Source: Chryseobacterium sp. IHB B 17019 (GTDB lineage Bacteria; Bacteroidota; Bacteroidia; Flavobacteriales; Weeksellaceae). Taken from it: a stretch of DNA of 64,000 nucleotides. The position numbers were made by a program, and so were the translations under genes. This document shows, one piece after another, positions 9,064-17,312 of this stretch. Where the stretch lies: positions 3,782,001 to 3,846,000 of the forward strand of contig NZ_CP013293.1 of NCBI RefSeq assembly GCF_001456155.1, given 5' to 3'. The notes below the pieces were generated by a model, which ran no database searches, was not told where the DNA came from, and saw nothing but the letters and a program-made list of their open reading frames with translations. Within the stretch, counting starts at the first letter, position 1, and every line of letters starts with the position of its first letter.

Positions 9064-10032
9064 TTATTTGTCCCAAACCAAAGCGCTCGCTCCTAAAATA
9101 GCAGCATCCGCTTCGTCCAGTTCGCTGAAAACCAATTTTACTTTATTTCTGAAAATCGGAAGTAGATTTCTTTCCATGTGAAGCTTTGTTGGCTTTAAGA
9201 TAAAATCTCCCGCTTTAATTACTCCTCCAAATAAAAGAATAGCTTCCGGTGAAGAAAACATCACGAAATTCGCCAATGCTTCCCCTAATTTCTGGCCTGT
9301 ATATCTGAATACTTCAATCGCGATAGGATCACCTTTTAAAGCACATTCATGAACCGTTTTAGAATTGATTAATTCTTCAGGATACTGGCTCAACATAGAT
9401 TCCGGGAATTCTGCTCTCATTTTTTTTGCGGTGATCGCAATTCCTGTTGCTGATGCATATGCTTCCAGACTGCCTTCAGAACCCGTACTCCAGTGTTTTC
9501 TTCCACCCGGTTTTACGATGGTATGGCCTAGTTCTCCTGCAAATCCGTCATGTCCGTAGATTAATTTACCACCAGCCACGATTCCGCTTCCAACACCTGT
9601 TCCCAAAGTAATCATAATGAAATCCTTCATTCCTCTTGCTGCCCCGAAAAGCATTTCTCCAATTGCGGCCGCGTTGGCATCATTGGTTATCGTACAAGGC
9701 ATATTGAACCTGGACTGCATCATTTCACCAAAAGGGATTACTCCTTTCCATGGTAAATTGGGCGCCTGCTCAATGGTTCCTTTATAATAGTTGCCGTTTG
9801 GGGCACCTACACCTATTCCGTCAAAGTTTTTTTCCTTACCGTGCTTTTCAATTAAAGGATAAACCTTTTCATAAAGTGCATCGATAAAATCCTCAACTTT
9901 TTCGTAGACATCTGTTTGTATGCTGCCTTTTTCAAGAACTTCGCCTCGATGATTTACAACTCCAAACTTTGTGGTTGTTCCACCGATATCAATCCCCAGA
10001 GCAACGTTTTTTGATAAATCTATTAGTGACAT
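9064..10032 (-). CDS. ROK-family sugar kinase (glucokinase-like)
   Basis: A 322-residue cytosolic kinase with the actin-like ATPase layout of the ROK family: phosphate-1 motif GIDIGGTTTKFG near residue 13, GVGAPNGN, catalytic-type ITNDANAAAIGE, phosphate-2 GTGVGSGIV, then GELGH and a C-terminal LLFGGVIKAG adenosine loop. It most likely phosphorylates glucose or a related hexose. Unusually, the ROK zinc motif normally written CxCGxxGCxE is replaced by KHWSTGSEGSLE, so all zinc cysteines are missing although the His of GELGH remains; this resembles the cysteine-less polyphosphate/ATP glucokinase branch. The gene is single, with its own terminator. Glucokinase is likely but fructokinase or another hexokinase is possible. 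Confidence 0.85.
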   Translation of the reverse strand: MSLIDLSKNVALGIDIGGTTTKFGVVNHRGEVLEKGSIQTDVYEKVEDFIDALYEKVYPLIEKHGKEKNFDGIGVGAPNGNYYKGTIEQAPNLPWKGVIPFGEMMQSRFNMPCTITNDANAAAIGEMLFGAARGMKDFIMITLGTGVGSGIVAGGKLIYGHDGFAGELGHTIVKPGGRKHWSTGSEGSLEAYASATGIAITAKKMRAEFPESMLSQYPEELINSKTVHECALKGDPIAIEVFRYTGQKLGEALANFVMFSSPEAILLFGGVIKAGDFILKPTKLHMERNLLPIFRNKVKLVFSELDEADAAILGASALVWDK

Positions 10033-10117
10033 TTCTTTTGTAAAATTCTAAAAGGTTAAAATTATAAAAAAGATTGTATTAATGGATTATTAACTAAGTA
10101 ATTATTTAAAAAAGTTT

Positions 10118-11329
10118 TTAAGCGGTTTTTACCGTTTTCTTTTTTCGTCTTCCCCACCAGATCATGAAGCCGGTGACTGGTAATGAGGCACATATGAGGC
10201 TTACAATGAAAGCAATGATCTTTGTCGGAAGGCCTAAAATGGATCCAACATGAATGTCATAGTTGGCTCCAACAGTTTTTTCACCGAAATTTTTATCTTT
10301 CATATCGTGAGTATGAAGCAATTCACCGGAGTTTTCATCGAAAATAAGGCTGCTGCTTTTGTGATAAGAATATGATAAGTGTTTTACATAAACTTCAAAA
10401 TTCGGGTGCTCGTGATCGTCCATATGTTCGTGGCCGAGATCGAGCGAAAAACCGTATGAATCCGGATATTTTGCTTTAACAGTATTGCTGATTTTATCTA
10501 AAGTTCCTTCTGTTCTTAATTCAATCGGAGCTTTTGTTGTAATTGATGAAAAGTCCGGATATTGTGTGCTTCCTCCTGAAAAAATGAAATAGAAAGCCGC
10601 CTGAACAGCAAAAAATGCATAAAATAATCCTGTTAATGAAAAGATTAAAGCAAATATTGAAGCATAAAAACCTAAAACATTGTGAAGGTCATAATTCTTT
10701 CTTTTCCAGCTTTTTACATTTTCCCATTTGAAAGAGAAACGTTGTTTTCTGGCTGCTTTATTTTTCGGCCACCAGAGAATAATACCGGAAATAAGCATGA
10801 TGACAAATATAATCACTGGAATTCCAACGACATAAGTTCCCCATTCCTGCTTTAAAAGATAGCTCCAGTGGATCATTTTTACGATCTGGAAAAATCCGTT
10901 TTTTTCGTCATAAGTTTTTAAAACTTTTCCGTTGTAAGGATTGACGTAAGCTACTTTATAGATCGGAAATTCATCAAAATAATTCCAAGCTTTCGGATTG
11001 TGCTCATACCAGTAGAAAAGGTATGACATCTTTTTATCAATAGGAATATTTACCCAATGAACGGGATATTTTTCTTTTACCTGTTCCACCACTGCTTTTT
11101 CCAGAACACGGATTGGAAGAACCTGCTTCTGATCAATATTTTGTTCGTTGTGGTAAATAACATCTTTTCTGGTAAAGTTTTCAACTTCGTCTTTAAAAAC
11201 AAACAAAGCTCCGGTAATGGAAATGATAAAAATCAGAAAACCAATGCCCAAACCAAACCACAAATGCAGTTTTCCTGTCCATTTTTTGAATGCACTTGGC
11301 TTTTTCTTATGGTGGTGCTTTTTCCTCAT
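10118..11329 (-). CDS. PepSY-associated membrane protein (iron-uptake linked)
   Basis: A 403-residue inner-membrane protein of the PepSY-TM (PiuB-like) family. A basic N-terminus (MRKKHHHKKKPS) leads into a first membrane helix (about 25-45), a periplasmic PepSY region, a central helix pair around VVGIPVIIFVIMLISGIILWWPK and NYDLHNVLGFYAS, and a last helix near FIVSLICASLPVTGFMIWWG. Such proteins accompany TonB receptors and are proposed to reduce or process imported ferric complexes. I use ATG 11329, not the TTG at 11350: the TTG lies inside a perfect -7 element (11348-11355), and AGGGA precedes the ATG. It is a paralogue of the gene at 13758. A hairpin repeat separates it from the receptor gene upstream. 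Confidence 0.88.
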   Translation of the reverse strand: MRKKHHHKKKPSAFKKWTGKLHLWFGLGIGFLIFIISITGALFVFKDEVENFTRKDVIYHNEQNIDQKQVLPIRVLEKAVVEQVKEKYPVHWVNIPIDKKMSYLFYWYEHNPKAWNYFDEFPIYKVAYVNPYNGKVLKTYDEKNGFFQIVKMIHWSYLLKQEWGTYVVGIPVIIFVIMLISGIILWWPKNKAARKQRFSFKWENVKSWKRKNYDLHNVLGFYASIFALIFSLTGLFYAFFAVQAAFYFIFSGGSTQYPDFSSITTKAPIELRTEGTLDKISNTVKAKYPDSYGFSLDLGHEHMDDHEHPNFEVYVKHLSYSYHKSSSLIFDENSGELLHTHDMKDKNFGEKTVGANYDIHVGSILGLPTKIIAFIVSLICASLPVTGFMIWWGRRKKKTVKTA

Positions 11330-11347
11330 GTTTTCCCTAAAGTTTGA

Positions 11348-11355
11348 CAAAGATA
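11348..11355 (-). promoter_or_regulatory. -7 promoter element deciding the start of the PepSY gene
   Basis: Minus-strand TATCTTTG matches TAnnTTTG exactly, 18 bases ahead of ATG 11329. It shows this PepSY gene can be transcribed on its own and rules out the TTG at 11350 as start. An ATTCTAAATAAA motif lies about where a -33 region would be. Confidence 0.6.
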
Positions 11356-11406
11356 AATCTTTTAATTTTTATTTAGAATGTTTATAAATAATTATTTTAT
11401 TTTCGC

Positions 11407-11492
11407 ACAATGTTGTCATCCTGAAAGGATCTATGTATGGATCTTCCTATTTTTCATACTATCCTTAGATTCTTTCAGGATGAGAACATTGT
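11407..11492. repeat. Long inverted repeat (26-base arms)
   Basis: Left arm 11407-11432 and right arm 11467-11492 pair almost completely (ACAATGTT, TCATCCTGAAAG, GATCT and complements), with a 34-base loop. Its TCATCCTGAAAGGATCT core is of a kind I recall from interspersed repeats in flavobacterial genomes. A 68-codon frame starting at 11437 lies inside this repeat and the next one and is not taken as a gene. Confidence 0.7.
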
Positions 11493-11512
11493 GGATATTT
11501 CTATGTTTAAAT

Positions 11513-11617
11513 TGACGGGCTACAACCCTAGCCCCGATTGCAACGACATCCTTTTTCTGAATGGCTTTGAAAAAAAGCGATGGAGAAAAAGATATAGTGG
11601 AAAGCGGGATAAAGCTT
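11513..11617. repeat. Imperfect hairpin repeat element beginning GGGCTACAACCCTAGCCCCG
   Basis: About 105 bases in which the left half (GATTGCAACGACATCCTTTTTCT) pairs imperfectly with the right half (AGAAAAAGATATAGTGGAAAGCGGGA) around a short centre. I recall very similar long hairpin elements scattered between flavobacterial genes. It follows the inverted repeat at 11407-11492, so this 314-base gap is almost wholly repeat and no gene is supported. Confidence 0.6.
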
Positions 11618-11643
11618 CAAATAAAAACTTAAAACAGCTTTAA

Positions 11644-13761
11644 TTAAAATTTATATTCAACCATAAAGGTTCCTCTCATTCCTAAAGAATTGGTAAAATC
11701 TGCGTCTCTTGCTGCCCACCAAGCGATTGCGGGTTGATACATTTTGTTGAAAACGTTTTCGATTCCTAAAGAAACTTTCCAGTTTTTATTGACTTCATAG
11801 CTTGATTTAAAGTTGAAAACCGTGTATTCCGGAACTTCGCCCTCTCCGTAAGGATACAAACCGGTTTTTGTATTCGGATCGAATCTGTCTTGCCCGAAAG
11901 CGTGGAGCATATCCAATCCAACAGTTAATTTTTGCGTTGGTCTCACCTGAACATAAGCCAAAACTTTGGGTGCGGAAATTCTGCTGTTGTTGATTTTTGT
12001 TGAATAATCTCCGTCGTCTTTCGGTGAAGTAATTCCTTCTATCCAGCTGTAACTTCCCCCGAAATTGATCCATCTCGTTGGGTTGAAGTGTAAAAATCCT
12101 TCCACACCATACACCACTTCCGGCGCTCTCTGAATGGTAAGCGCTCTGTCCGGGCTTTGAATGAAGGTTGCACCTAATTTTGAAGTACTTACGTAAGATG
12201 TTATCTCATAATTGAACCATTTTGTGATCTGTCCTGTTGCTCCCAATTCGTAATTGTTGACGATGATGGGCTTTGTTTCAAGGTTGGTGATGGTGTCAGA
12301 AGTTGATGTTCTCAAAATTCTTCCCAATTCGTTAATGGAATAGGCCTGTGAAAAGCTTCCGAAAATATTGATCATGGGATTGATATTGTAACGGATCCCA
12401 ATGTTTCCAACCAATGCGTTGTATTCCAAATCTCCGCCTTTTACGAAAATACTTTGGGTAAAGGTTCCGTCGTTTTTAATGGTTGAAAGGGTGTTGAAAT
12501 CTCCAACTTTCACACTCATATTTTCATATCTAAGACCTCCTTTGATGGTAATTTTCTTTAATAAATCGATTTTAATTAAAGCAAATGGAGCAATATTGGT
12601 CATATCCATATCGGGCGTCCAGTAGCGGCCGTCTTCCAGCTTCTGAACGGTTTTATCGTTCAAAATATCGACTCCGTAAATGATTTCTGCCTGAGAATTC
12701 TGAGCATTCCAAAGTTGAGTATCGAAGTTTGCTCTTGCTCCGTATTTTTTTGAAATTACGTTGGACTGACCACCATTAAAAAATGTATCGCTGTATCCGT
12801 AAACGGTTCTGAAGTCCTGTAAATAAAGGTTTACATTCAATGAAGTTCCTTTCCAGATATTTTTATTGTCGTAGCTTACTTTGAAATTATGGTTTCTCGG
12901 CGTTCCCTGTGGGGTGGTTTCCAGGTTTTTTCCTTCGCCTTCACCGATGGTTGGTGTGATGCCGTATTTTCCTGTTTTTAAGCCTAAATTTAAATCAGAT
13001 TTTGATGCGTAACCAATGTATGATGCCTCAACTCTTTGATTGTCATTGATGTTGTAGCCTAACTTCAACATTCCGTTGTAATTATCCATCTTTGCGGTGC
13101 TGTAAGTAGGACTTAAATTCACGCCATCCGCATCTTTCATATAACCTGTTCTTTCGTAGGCTAAAGAAACTACATAATCGAATTTATTAGTAATTTTTCC
13201 TGAAAGCAATTGACTTGCCCTGAAGCCTAATGTTCCGCCATAAGGCTGTCCTGTAATCCCAAATTGAGAAATTCCGGAAATTTTTTTATCAGAATTGCTT
13301 TTTCTTGTAATATAATTAATGATACCTCCGTCTGCACCGTTTCCGTAGATGGATGAAGCGCCTTTTATTACCTCAATTCTTTCGATCACCGAAGGATCGA
13401 TAGATCTTAAATCTCTCGCCCCATTTCGAAGTGGAGTAGATTGCGGAATTCCGTCAATTAAGACCAAAACCTGGCGGCCTCTCAATGTCTGTCCGGTATT
13501 TGAAGTCTGTCCTGAGCTTGTCGCTAAACTCGGAACCGTATATTGTAAAATGCTTGTGATGTCTGAATTTACCGTCAATTGTGACTGAACCAGTTTCTCA
13601 CCAACAATTGTTACGGAGCTTGGTATTTCTTTGATATTCTCCCTTTTTCTGGATGCTGTCATTACAACTTCGTCCATATCCTTAACCTGTAAAGAATCTT
13701 TTTTTTGTGCAAATGTCGTAATCGCAGTTAATGCTGCTACAGATAGTATTATTTTTTTCAT
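11644..13761 (-). CDS. TonB-dependent outer-membrane receptor (siderophore type)
   Basis: A 705-residue outer-membrane protein with signal peptide (about 1-18, ending TFAQ), TonB-box-like MDEVVMTAS, a plug domain (about 40-155 with VLIDGIPQSTPL and IEVIKGASSIYGNGADGGIINYITRK), and a barrel ending VEYKF. This is the FecA/FhuA-like architecture for ferric-chelate import. The gene starts inside the preceding PepSY gene: ATGA overlap (start 13761, PepSY stop 13760-13758), so the two are translationally coupled. It has no carboxypeptidase-like N-terminal domain, unlike the SusC protein in this window. The specific ligand cannot be read from sequence. Confidence 0.92.
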   Translation of the reverse strand: MKKIILSVAALTAITTFAQKKDSLQVKDMDEVVMTASRKRENIKEIPSSVTIVGEKLVQSQLTVNSDITSILQYTVPSLATSSGQTSNTGQTLRGRQVLVLIDGIPQSTPLRNGARDLRSIDPSVIERIEVIKGASSIYGNGADGGIINYITRKSNSDKKISGISQFGITGQPYGGTLGFRASQLLSGKITNKFDYVVSLAYERTGYMKDADGVNLSPTYSTAKMDNYNGMLKLGYNINDNQRVEASYIGYASKSDLNLGLKTGKYGITPTIGEGEGKNLETTPQGTPRNHNFKVSYDNKNIWKGTSLNVNLYLQDFRTVYGYSDTFFNGGQSNVISKKYGARANFDTQLWNAQNSQAEIIYGVDILNDKTVQKLEDGRYWTPDMDMTNIAPFALIKIDLLKKITIKGGLRYENMSVKVGDFNTLSTIKNDGTFTQSIFVKGGDLEYNALVGNIGIRYNINPMINIFGSFSQAYSINELGRILRTSTSDTITNLETKPIIVNNYELGATGQITKWFNYEITSYVSTSKLGATFIQSPDRALTIQRAPEVVYGVEGFLHFNPTRWINFGGSYSWIEGITSPKDDGDYSTKINNSRISAPKVLAYVQVRPTQKLTVGLDMLHAFGQDRFDPNTKTGLYPYGEGEVPEYTVFNFKSSYEVNKNWKVSLGIENVFNKMYQPAIAWWAARDADFTNSLGMRGTFMVEYKF

Positions 13762-14963
13762 GATAGTGTTTTAATTCCTTTTTTCTTTTTTCCCAGCCAT
13801 ACTAAAAATCCCGTTATGGGTAATGATGTGCAGATTAATCCTGTGATGAACCAAATGATTTTTCCCACCAACCCAAAGTATGATCCTGTGTGAATATCAT
13901 AATTGGCATTGGCATATTTTTCTGCGTTGTTAAGTTCCTGATGAGGTTTATTTGATAATAATTTCCCTGAATATTTATCAAAAACAATCTGATTTCTGAT
14001 GGCAAATTTTCCGTTTTCACCATAAACAATAACAGGAATGTTTTTTAATTCTTTTCCTTTTTTATTTTTTCCGTTTAATGGAATTCTGAAGCTTGAAGAT
14101 CCGGCGTATAATTTTCTTGTTTCCTGAGCAGTAAGATCAAAAACCGAATTGTTTTTTGTTAAAAGCGAATCAGGCGACTTGATTTCCTTTTCTTTAGGCA
14201 AGTCAACTGAACCTGATAATGTAAAATTGAATGCATTTTTCACCCATGGAAAAGCAAAATAAATTCCGGATAAGCTTAAAAGTAAACTAATAAATGATGC
14301 ATAAAATCCTAAAATACGGTGAAGATCATAGTTTTTACGTTTCCAGTTTTTCACATTTTTCCAATTGAACCAAAAGCGCCCTTTTGCAGTTTTTTTGCTT
14401 TTCGGCCACCAAAGGATAATTCCTGTAATCAGCATAATGATGAAAAGAATCACCGGAATCCCTACCACATATTTCCCCCAGTCTGCTTTTAGCAATAAAC
14501 TCCAGTGAATGGCTTTTAGAATAGGGAAGAGGTCGTACTTTTCATTGTAAATTCCAAGGATTTCGCCGGTGTATGGATTGACATAAATTAATTTGTTGAT
14601 TTTTACTTCATCAAAATAATTCCATGCTTTTTTATCCTTTTCGTAATACAGAAACTCATAAGATTTGTTTTTATCTAAAGGAATTTCAACAGAGCTTATA
14701 GGATATTTTTCATTGATCTCCAACGCTACTTTTTCACGAAGAGCCTCAATTGACAAGGGTTTTTGTGTAATCGTTTCAGCTTTTACATAAATAGCATCTT
14801 TTCTAAGAGCACCCTGAATCTCGTCTTTGAAAACGTACATCGTCCCTGTCAAAGAAACAATAAATACAATAATACCAATGGATAAGCCAAACCACAAATG
14901 CAGTTTGGCAGACCATTTTTTTGTAAATGAAGGTTTTTTCTTATGATGATGTTTCTTCCTCAT
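13758..14963 (-). CDS. PepSY-associated membrane protein, coupled to a TonB receptor
   Basis: A 401-residue paralogue of the protein at 10118-11329. Both begin MRKKHHHKKKPS and share KLHLWFGL, the central VVGIPVI-I-FIIMLI-GIILWWPK and RKNYDLH-LGFYAS blocks, and the last hydrophobic segment near LICTSLPITGFLVWLG. Four membrane helices surround two periplasmic PepSY-type segments. The gene lies 48 bases after one TonB receptor gene and overlaps the next by four bases, so receptor, PepSY protein and receptor form one operon read leftwards. The role in handling imported iron chelates after outer-membrane passage is proposed for the family, not shown here. Confidence 0.88.
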   Translation of the reverse strand: MRKKHHHKKKPSFTKKWSAKLHLWFGLSIGIIVFIVSLTGTMYVFKDEIQGALRKDAIYVKAETITQKPLSIEALREKVALEINEKYPISSVEIPLDKNKSYEFLYYEKDKKAWNYFDEVKINKLIYVNPYTGEILGIYNEKYDLFPILKAIHWSLLLKADWGKYVVGIPVILFIIMLITGIILWWPKSKKTAKGRFWFNWKNVKNWKRKNYDLHRILGFYASFISLLLSLSGIYFAFPWVKNAFNFTLSGSVDLPKEKEIKSPDSLLTKNNSVFDLTAQETRKLYAGSSSFRIPLNGKNKKGKELKNIPVIVYGENGKFAIRNQIVFDKYSGKLLSNKPHQELNNAEKYANANYDIHTGSYFGLVGKIIWFITGLICTSLPITGFLVWLGKKKKGIKTLS

Positions 14964-15011
14964 TAAAATATACTATTCCTGAATTTTCAGGAATAGTGGG
15001 TTTGTTGTTGA

Positions 15012-17162
15012 TTAAAATTTATAAGCAATCGTTCCTAAGAAGTTTGCTAATTTTTGTGGATTTGCCGTAGAATATCCTGTCCAATAATGTTCATTCGTGA
15101 AGTTATCAACTTTAACTCCGATTCTGAATTTCTTGGCATCATAGAACGCATTGGCATTCAAAACGAAATATTTTGGTAAAATGAAATCTCCTGTTACATT
15201 ATTGTCACTGGCATAATTTCCACCAAATCCGAATCCGAGACCTTTTGCTTTTCCATCAACAAACTGGTAAGCCAAATTGAAATTTGCATTCCAAAACGAA
15301 CCCGCCGTTGTTGGTCTTAAGTCTGTGGATTCATCCACTGTATCATTGTAAGCCAGACCTCCAACTAAAGAGAAACCTTTTACAAGATATGCGTTAACTT
15401 CCAACTCGAAACCTTTGCTGAGTGTAGAAGCAGCCTGTTTTTGAACAGAAACAAAATTTGGGGCATATTCTCCTGTGTAAAGCAATTGGTTTTTCACTTT
15501 GATGTTGTAGTAAGAAACCGTTGCATTGAATCTATTATTAAATAAACTCGCTTTGAAACCTCCTTCAAACTGGTTTCCTCTTTCCGGGTCTGATAAAGTT
15601 GTATTTCCCGCTATATCAGAAGTATAATACCCATTGGATTTGAATGAGTTTTGGTAATTTCCGAAAACCGAAAATTTATCTTTCACGATTTCGTAAACAA
15701 TTCCGGCTTTTGGCGAAAATGCGGATTGGTTGAATGCTTTCTCCGAATTTGGTCCAGACGTTCCGCCTAAATAATCATTGTTTTCATAACGAAGCCCTGC
15801 TATAATATGCAAGTTGGCAATCGGAGTAAATAAGTTGGAAATATATCCTGAATAGGTATTCAAATCTCTCAAATAATCCCATGTTGAATAATTTGCGGAA
15901 TTTGCATAAAGTGCAGACAATGCGTCATTATTCATTCCGGAATAATCTGCACCTGAAACTGCTACAGTATCAAAATTAGAGTTCAAATACTTGTAACGTA
16001 ATCTTTCCGTTGTCCTCATATAGTCAAAACCAACAACAGTTCTGTTTTTCATTCCATTTGAGAAATCATAATTGAAATTGAAGTTTTGTTGAATTTGAAA
16101 CCAAGATTTTTTACTGCCGTTTGTAGATTGGTCTGCTCTTGCAACTAAATACGAAGAAGATACAGCATCGTATGCAACCGAAAAATATGGATTGTAGCCG
16201 TCTGAATAAGAATCGGAATTATTGATGTAAGTATTTGAAGTGATATTATCATTGATTTTCCATTTCACATTTCCAAAAACATTAGAATTTCTTGCAGTCA
16301 TATATAGATCTTTTCCCGTGAAAGATTCTTTATAATCCAAGCCTGCTACTTTTTCTAAATCTTTCATATTATCAATTCCGTTCAAGGTTTTCGGTGAAAG
16401 ATAGAAGAAATAAGGATTTGCTGTTACCCGGTTGTGGAATAATTCATAATCTACATTTAACTGCAATTTGTCGGAAACATTCCAAGTCAAGCTGGGAGCG
16501 AATGTAGTATATTGATTTTTAGCGTCAGTTTTTGTGAAATTTCCTTCGTTTGTATAAGCCGTATTTATGCGAAAAAGCAAGTCTTTTGTAATCGGAGCGT
16601 TAATATCTGCAGTTGCTCTGTAAGTATTGTAAGTTCCGGCAGAAGCTGAAACTGCACCAAAGAAATTTGGCTGAGGTTTTTTGGTAACTCTGTTAATAAG
16701 GCCGCCGTAAGAAGCGACTGTGCTTCCATAGAGTGTTCCAACTGGACCTTTCAAAAACTCCAGTGTTTCCACGTTTATTGCATCAATTGTTGAGGTTACG
16801 GGTGCAACCACACCATTTCGTGTAGAAGCTTGCGAAGGAAAACCTCTCAAAACGAAGAATGAACCGCCATCTCCGGCTCTTCCTGTAGGGTTCCACATTT
16901 TCTGTAAACCAGTTACGTTTCTGTAAGCATCATCAACAGTGAAAATATTTTCATTTTCTAAAATCCCTTTATCGATAGAAGAATAGACTTGTGGATTTTC
17001 TATGAATTTCACCGGCATTTTGTTGGAGGATTCGGTATCGAGTTTTTTCACCATTTTATTGATGATAACTTGTTCTATATTTTTAGAATTGATAGAATCC
17101 TTTTCCTGTGCAAACGCTAGCATAGAACCCAACATAGAAGCACAAATCAGTACATTTTTCAT
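15012..17162 (-). CDS. TonB-dependent siderophore receptor
   Basis: A 716-residue outer-membrane receptor: signal peptide ending AFAQE, plug domain (about 45-170, with NVTGLQKMW, FFVLRGFPSQ and LEFLKGPVGTLYGSTVASYGGLINRVTKKP, typical of the ferric-siderophore group), and a barrel ending TIAYKF. I start it at ATG 17162; the longer TTG start at 17171 adds only three residues. A perfect -7 element (17182-17189) and a Fur-box-like palindrome (17203-17221) lie upstream. It is the first gene of a three-gene operon with a PepSY protein and a second receptor. Import of a ferric siderophore is likely; which one is unknown. Confidence 0.92.
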   Translation of the reverse strand: MKNVLICASMLGSMLAFAQEKDSINSKNIEQVIINKMVKKLDTESSNKMPVKFIENPQVYSSIDKGILENENIFTVDDAYRNVTGLQKMWNPTGRAGDGGSFFVLRGFPSQASTRNGVVAPVTSTIDAINVETLEFLKGPVGTLYGSTVASYGGLINRVTKKPQPNFFGAVSASAGTYNTYRATADINAPITKDLLFRINTAYTNEGNFTKTDAKNQYTTFAPSLTWNVSDKLQLNVDYELFHNRVTANPYFFYLSPKTLNGIDNMKDLEKVAGLDYKESFTGKDLYMTARNSNVFGNVKWKINDNITSNTYINNSDSYSDGYNPYFSVAYDAVSSSYLVARADQSTNGSKKSWFQIQQNFNFNYDFSNGMKNRTVVGFDYMRTTERLRYKYLNSNFDTVAVSGADYSGMNNDALSALYANSANYSTWDYLRDLNTYSGYISNLFTPIANLHIIAGLRYENNDYLGGTSGPNSEKAFNQSAFSPKAGIVYEIVKDKFSVFGNYQNSFKSNGYYTSDIAGNTTLSDPERGNQFEGGFKASLFNNRFNATVSYYNIKVKNQLLYTGEYAPNFVSVQKQAASTLSKGFELEVNAYLVKGFSLVGGLAYNDTVDESTDLRPTTAGSFWNANFNLAYQFVDGKAKGLGFGFGGNYASDNNVTGDFILPKYFVLNANAFYDAKKFRIGVKVDNFTNEHYWTGYSTANPQKLANFLGTIAYKF

Positions 17163-17181
17163 GAAACTCAAAAATTTTCTG

Positions 17182-17189
17182 CAAATATA
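17182..17189 (-). promoter_or_regulatory. -7 promoter element of the siderophore-receptor operon
   Basis: Minus-strand TATATTTG, exact TAnnTTTG, 20 bases before ATG 17162. Confidence 0.6.
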
Positions 17190-17202
17190 TTGTTTTTAAT
17201 TA

Positions 17203-17221
17203 TTCTAAATAAATTTCAGAA
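17203..17221. promoter_or_regulatory. Candidate Fur-type operator
   Basis: TTCTAAATAAATTTCAGAA is an imperfect 19-bp palindrome placed just upstream of the -7 element, where a repressor would block transcription. Iron regulation fits the operon content, but a single site by eye is weak evidence. The other PepSY gene has a related ATTCTAAATAAA half-motif upstream of its own promoter. Confidence 0.35.
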
Positions 17222-17260
17222 TTGATATTTATCATAAAATATTACACAATAAATAATAAA

Positions 17261-17290
17261 AAACCGCTCCAAGCAGTATTGAAGCGGTTT
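17261..17290 (-). terminator. Intrinsic terminator of secA
   Basis: Stem AAACCGCT (17261-17268) with AGCGGTTT (17283-17290), followed on the minus strand by a T-run. It lies 23 bases past the secA stop codon. Confidence 0.8.
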
Positions 17291-17312
17291 TTATTCTATT
17301 ATTAAATAATTC

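Noticed and set aside
10118..11350. PepSY gene starting at TTG 11350
   Set aside because: The TTG is inside a perfect -7 promoter element and the paralogue starts at the equivalent of ATG 11329.
11437..11643. 68-codon open frame
   Set aside because: It lies inside two hairpin repeat elements, has no leader or domain, and its composition follows the repeats.
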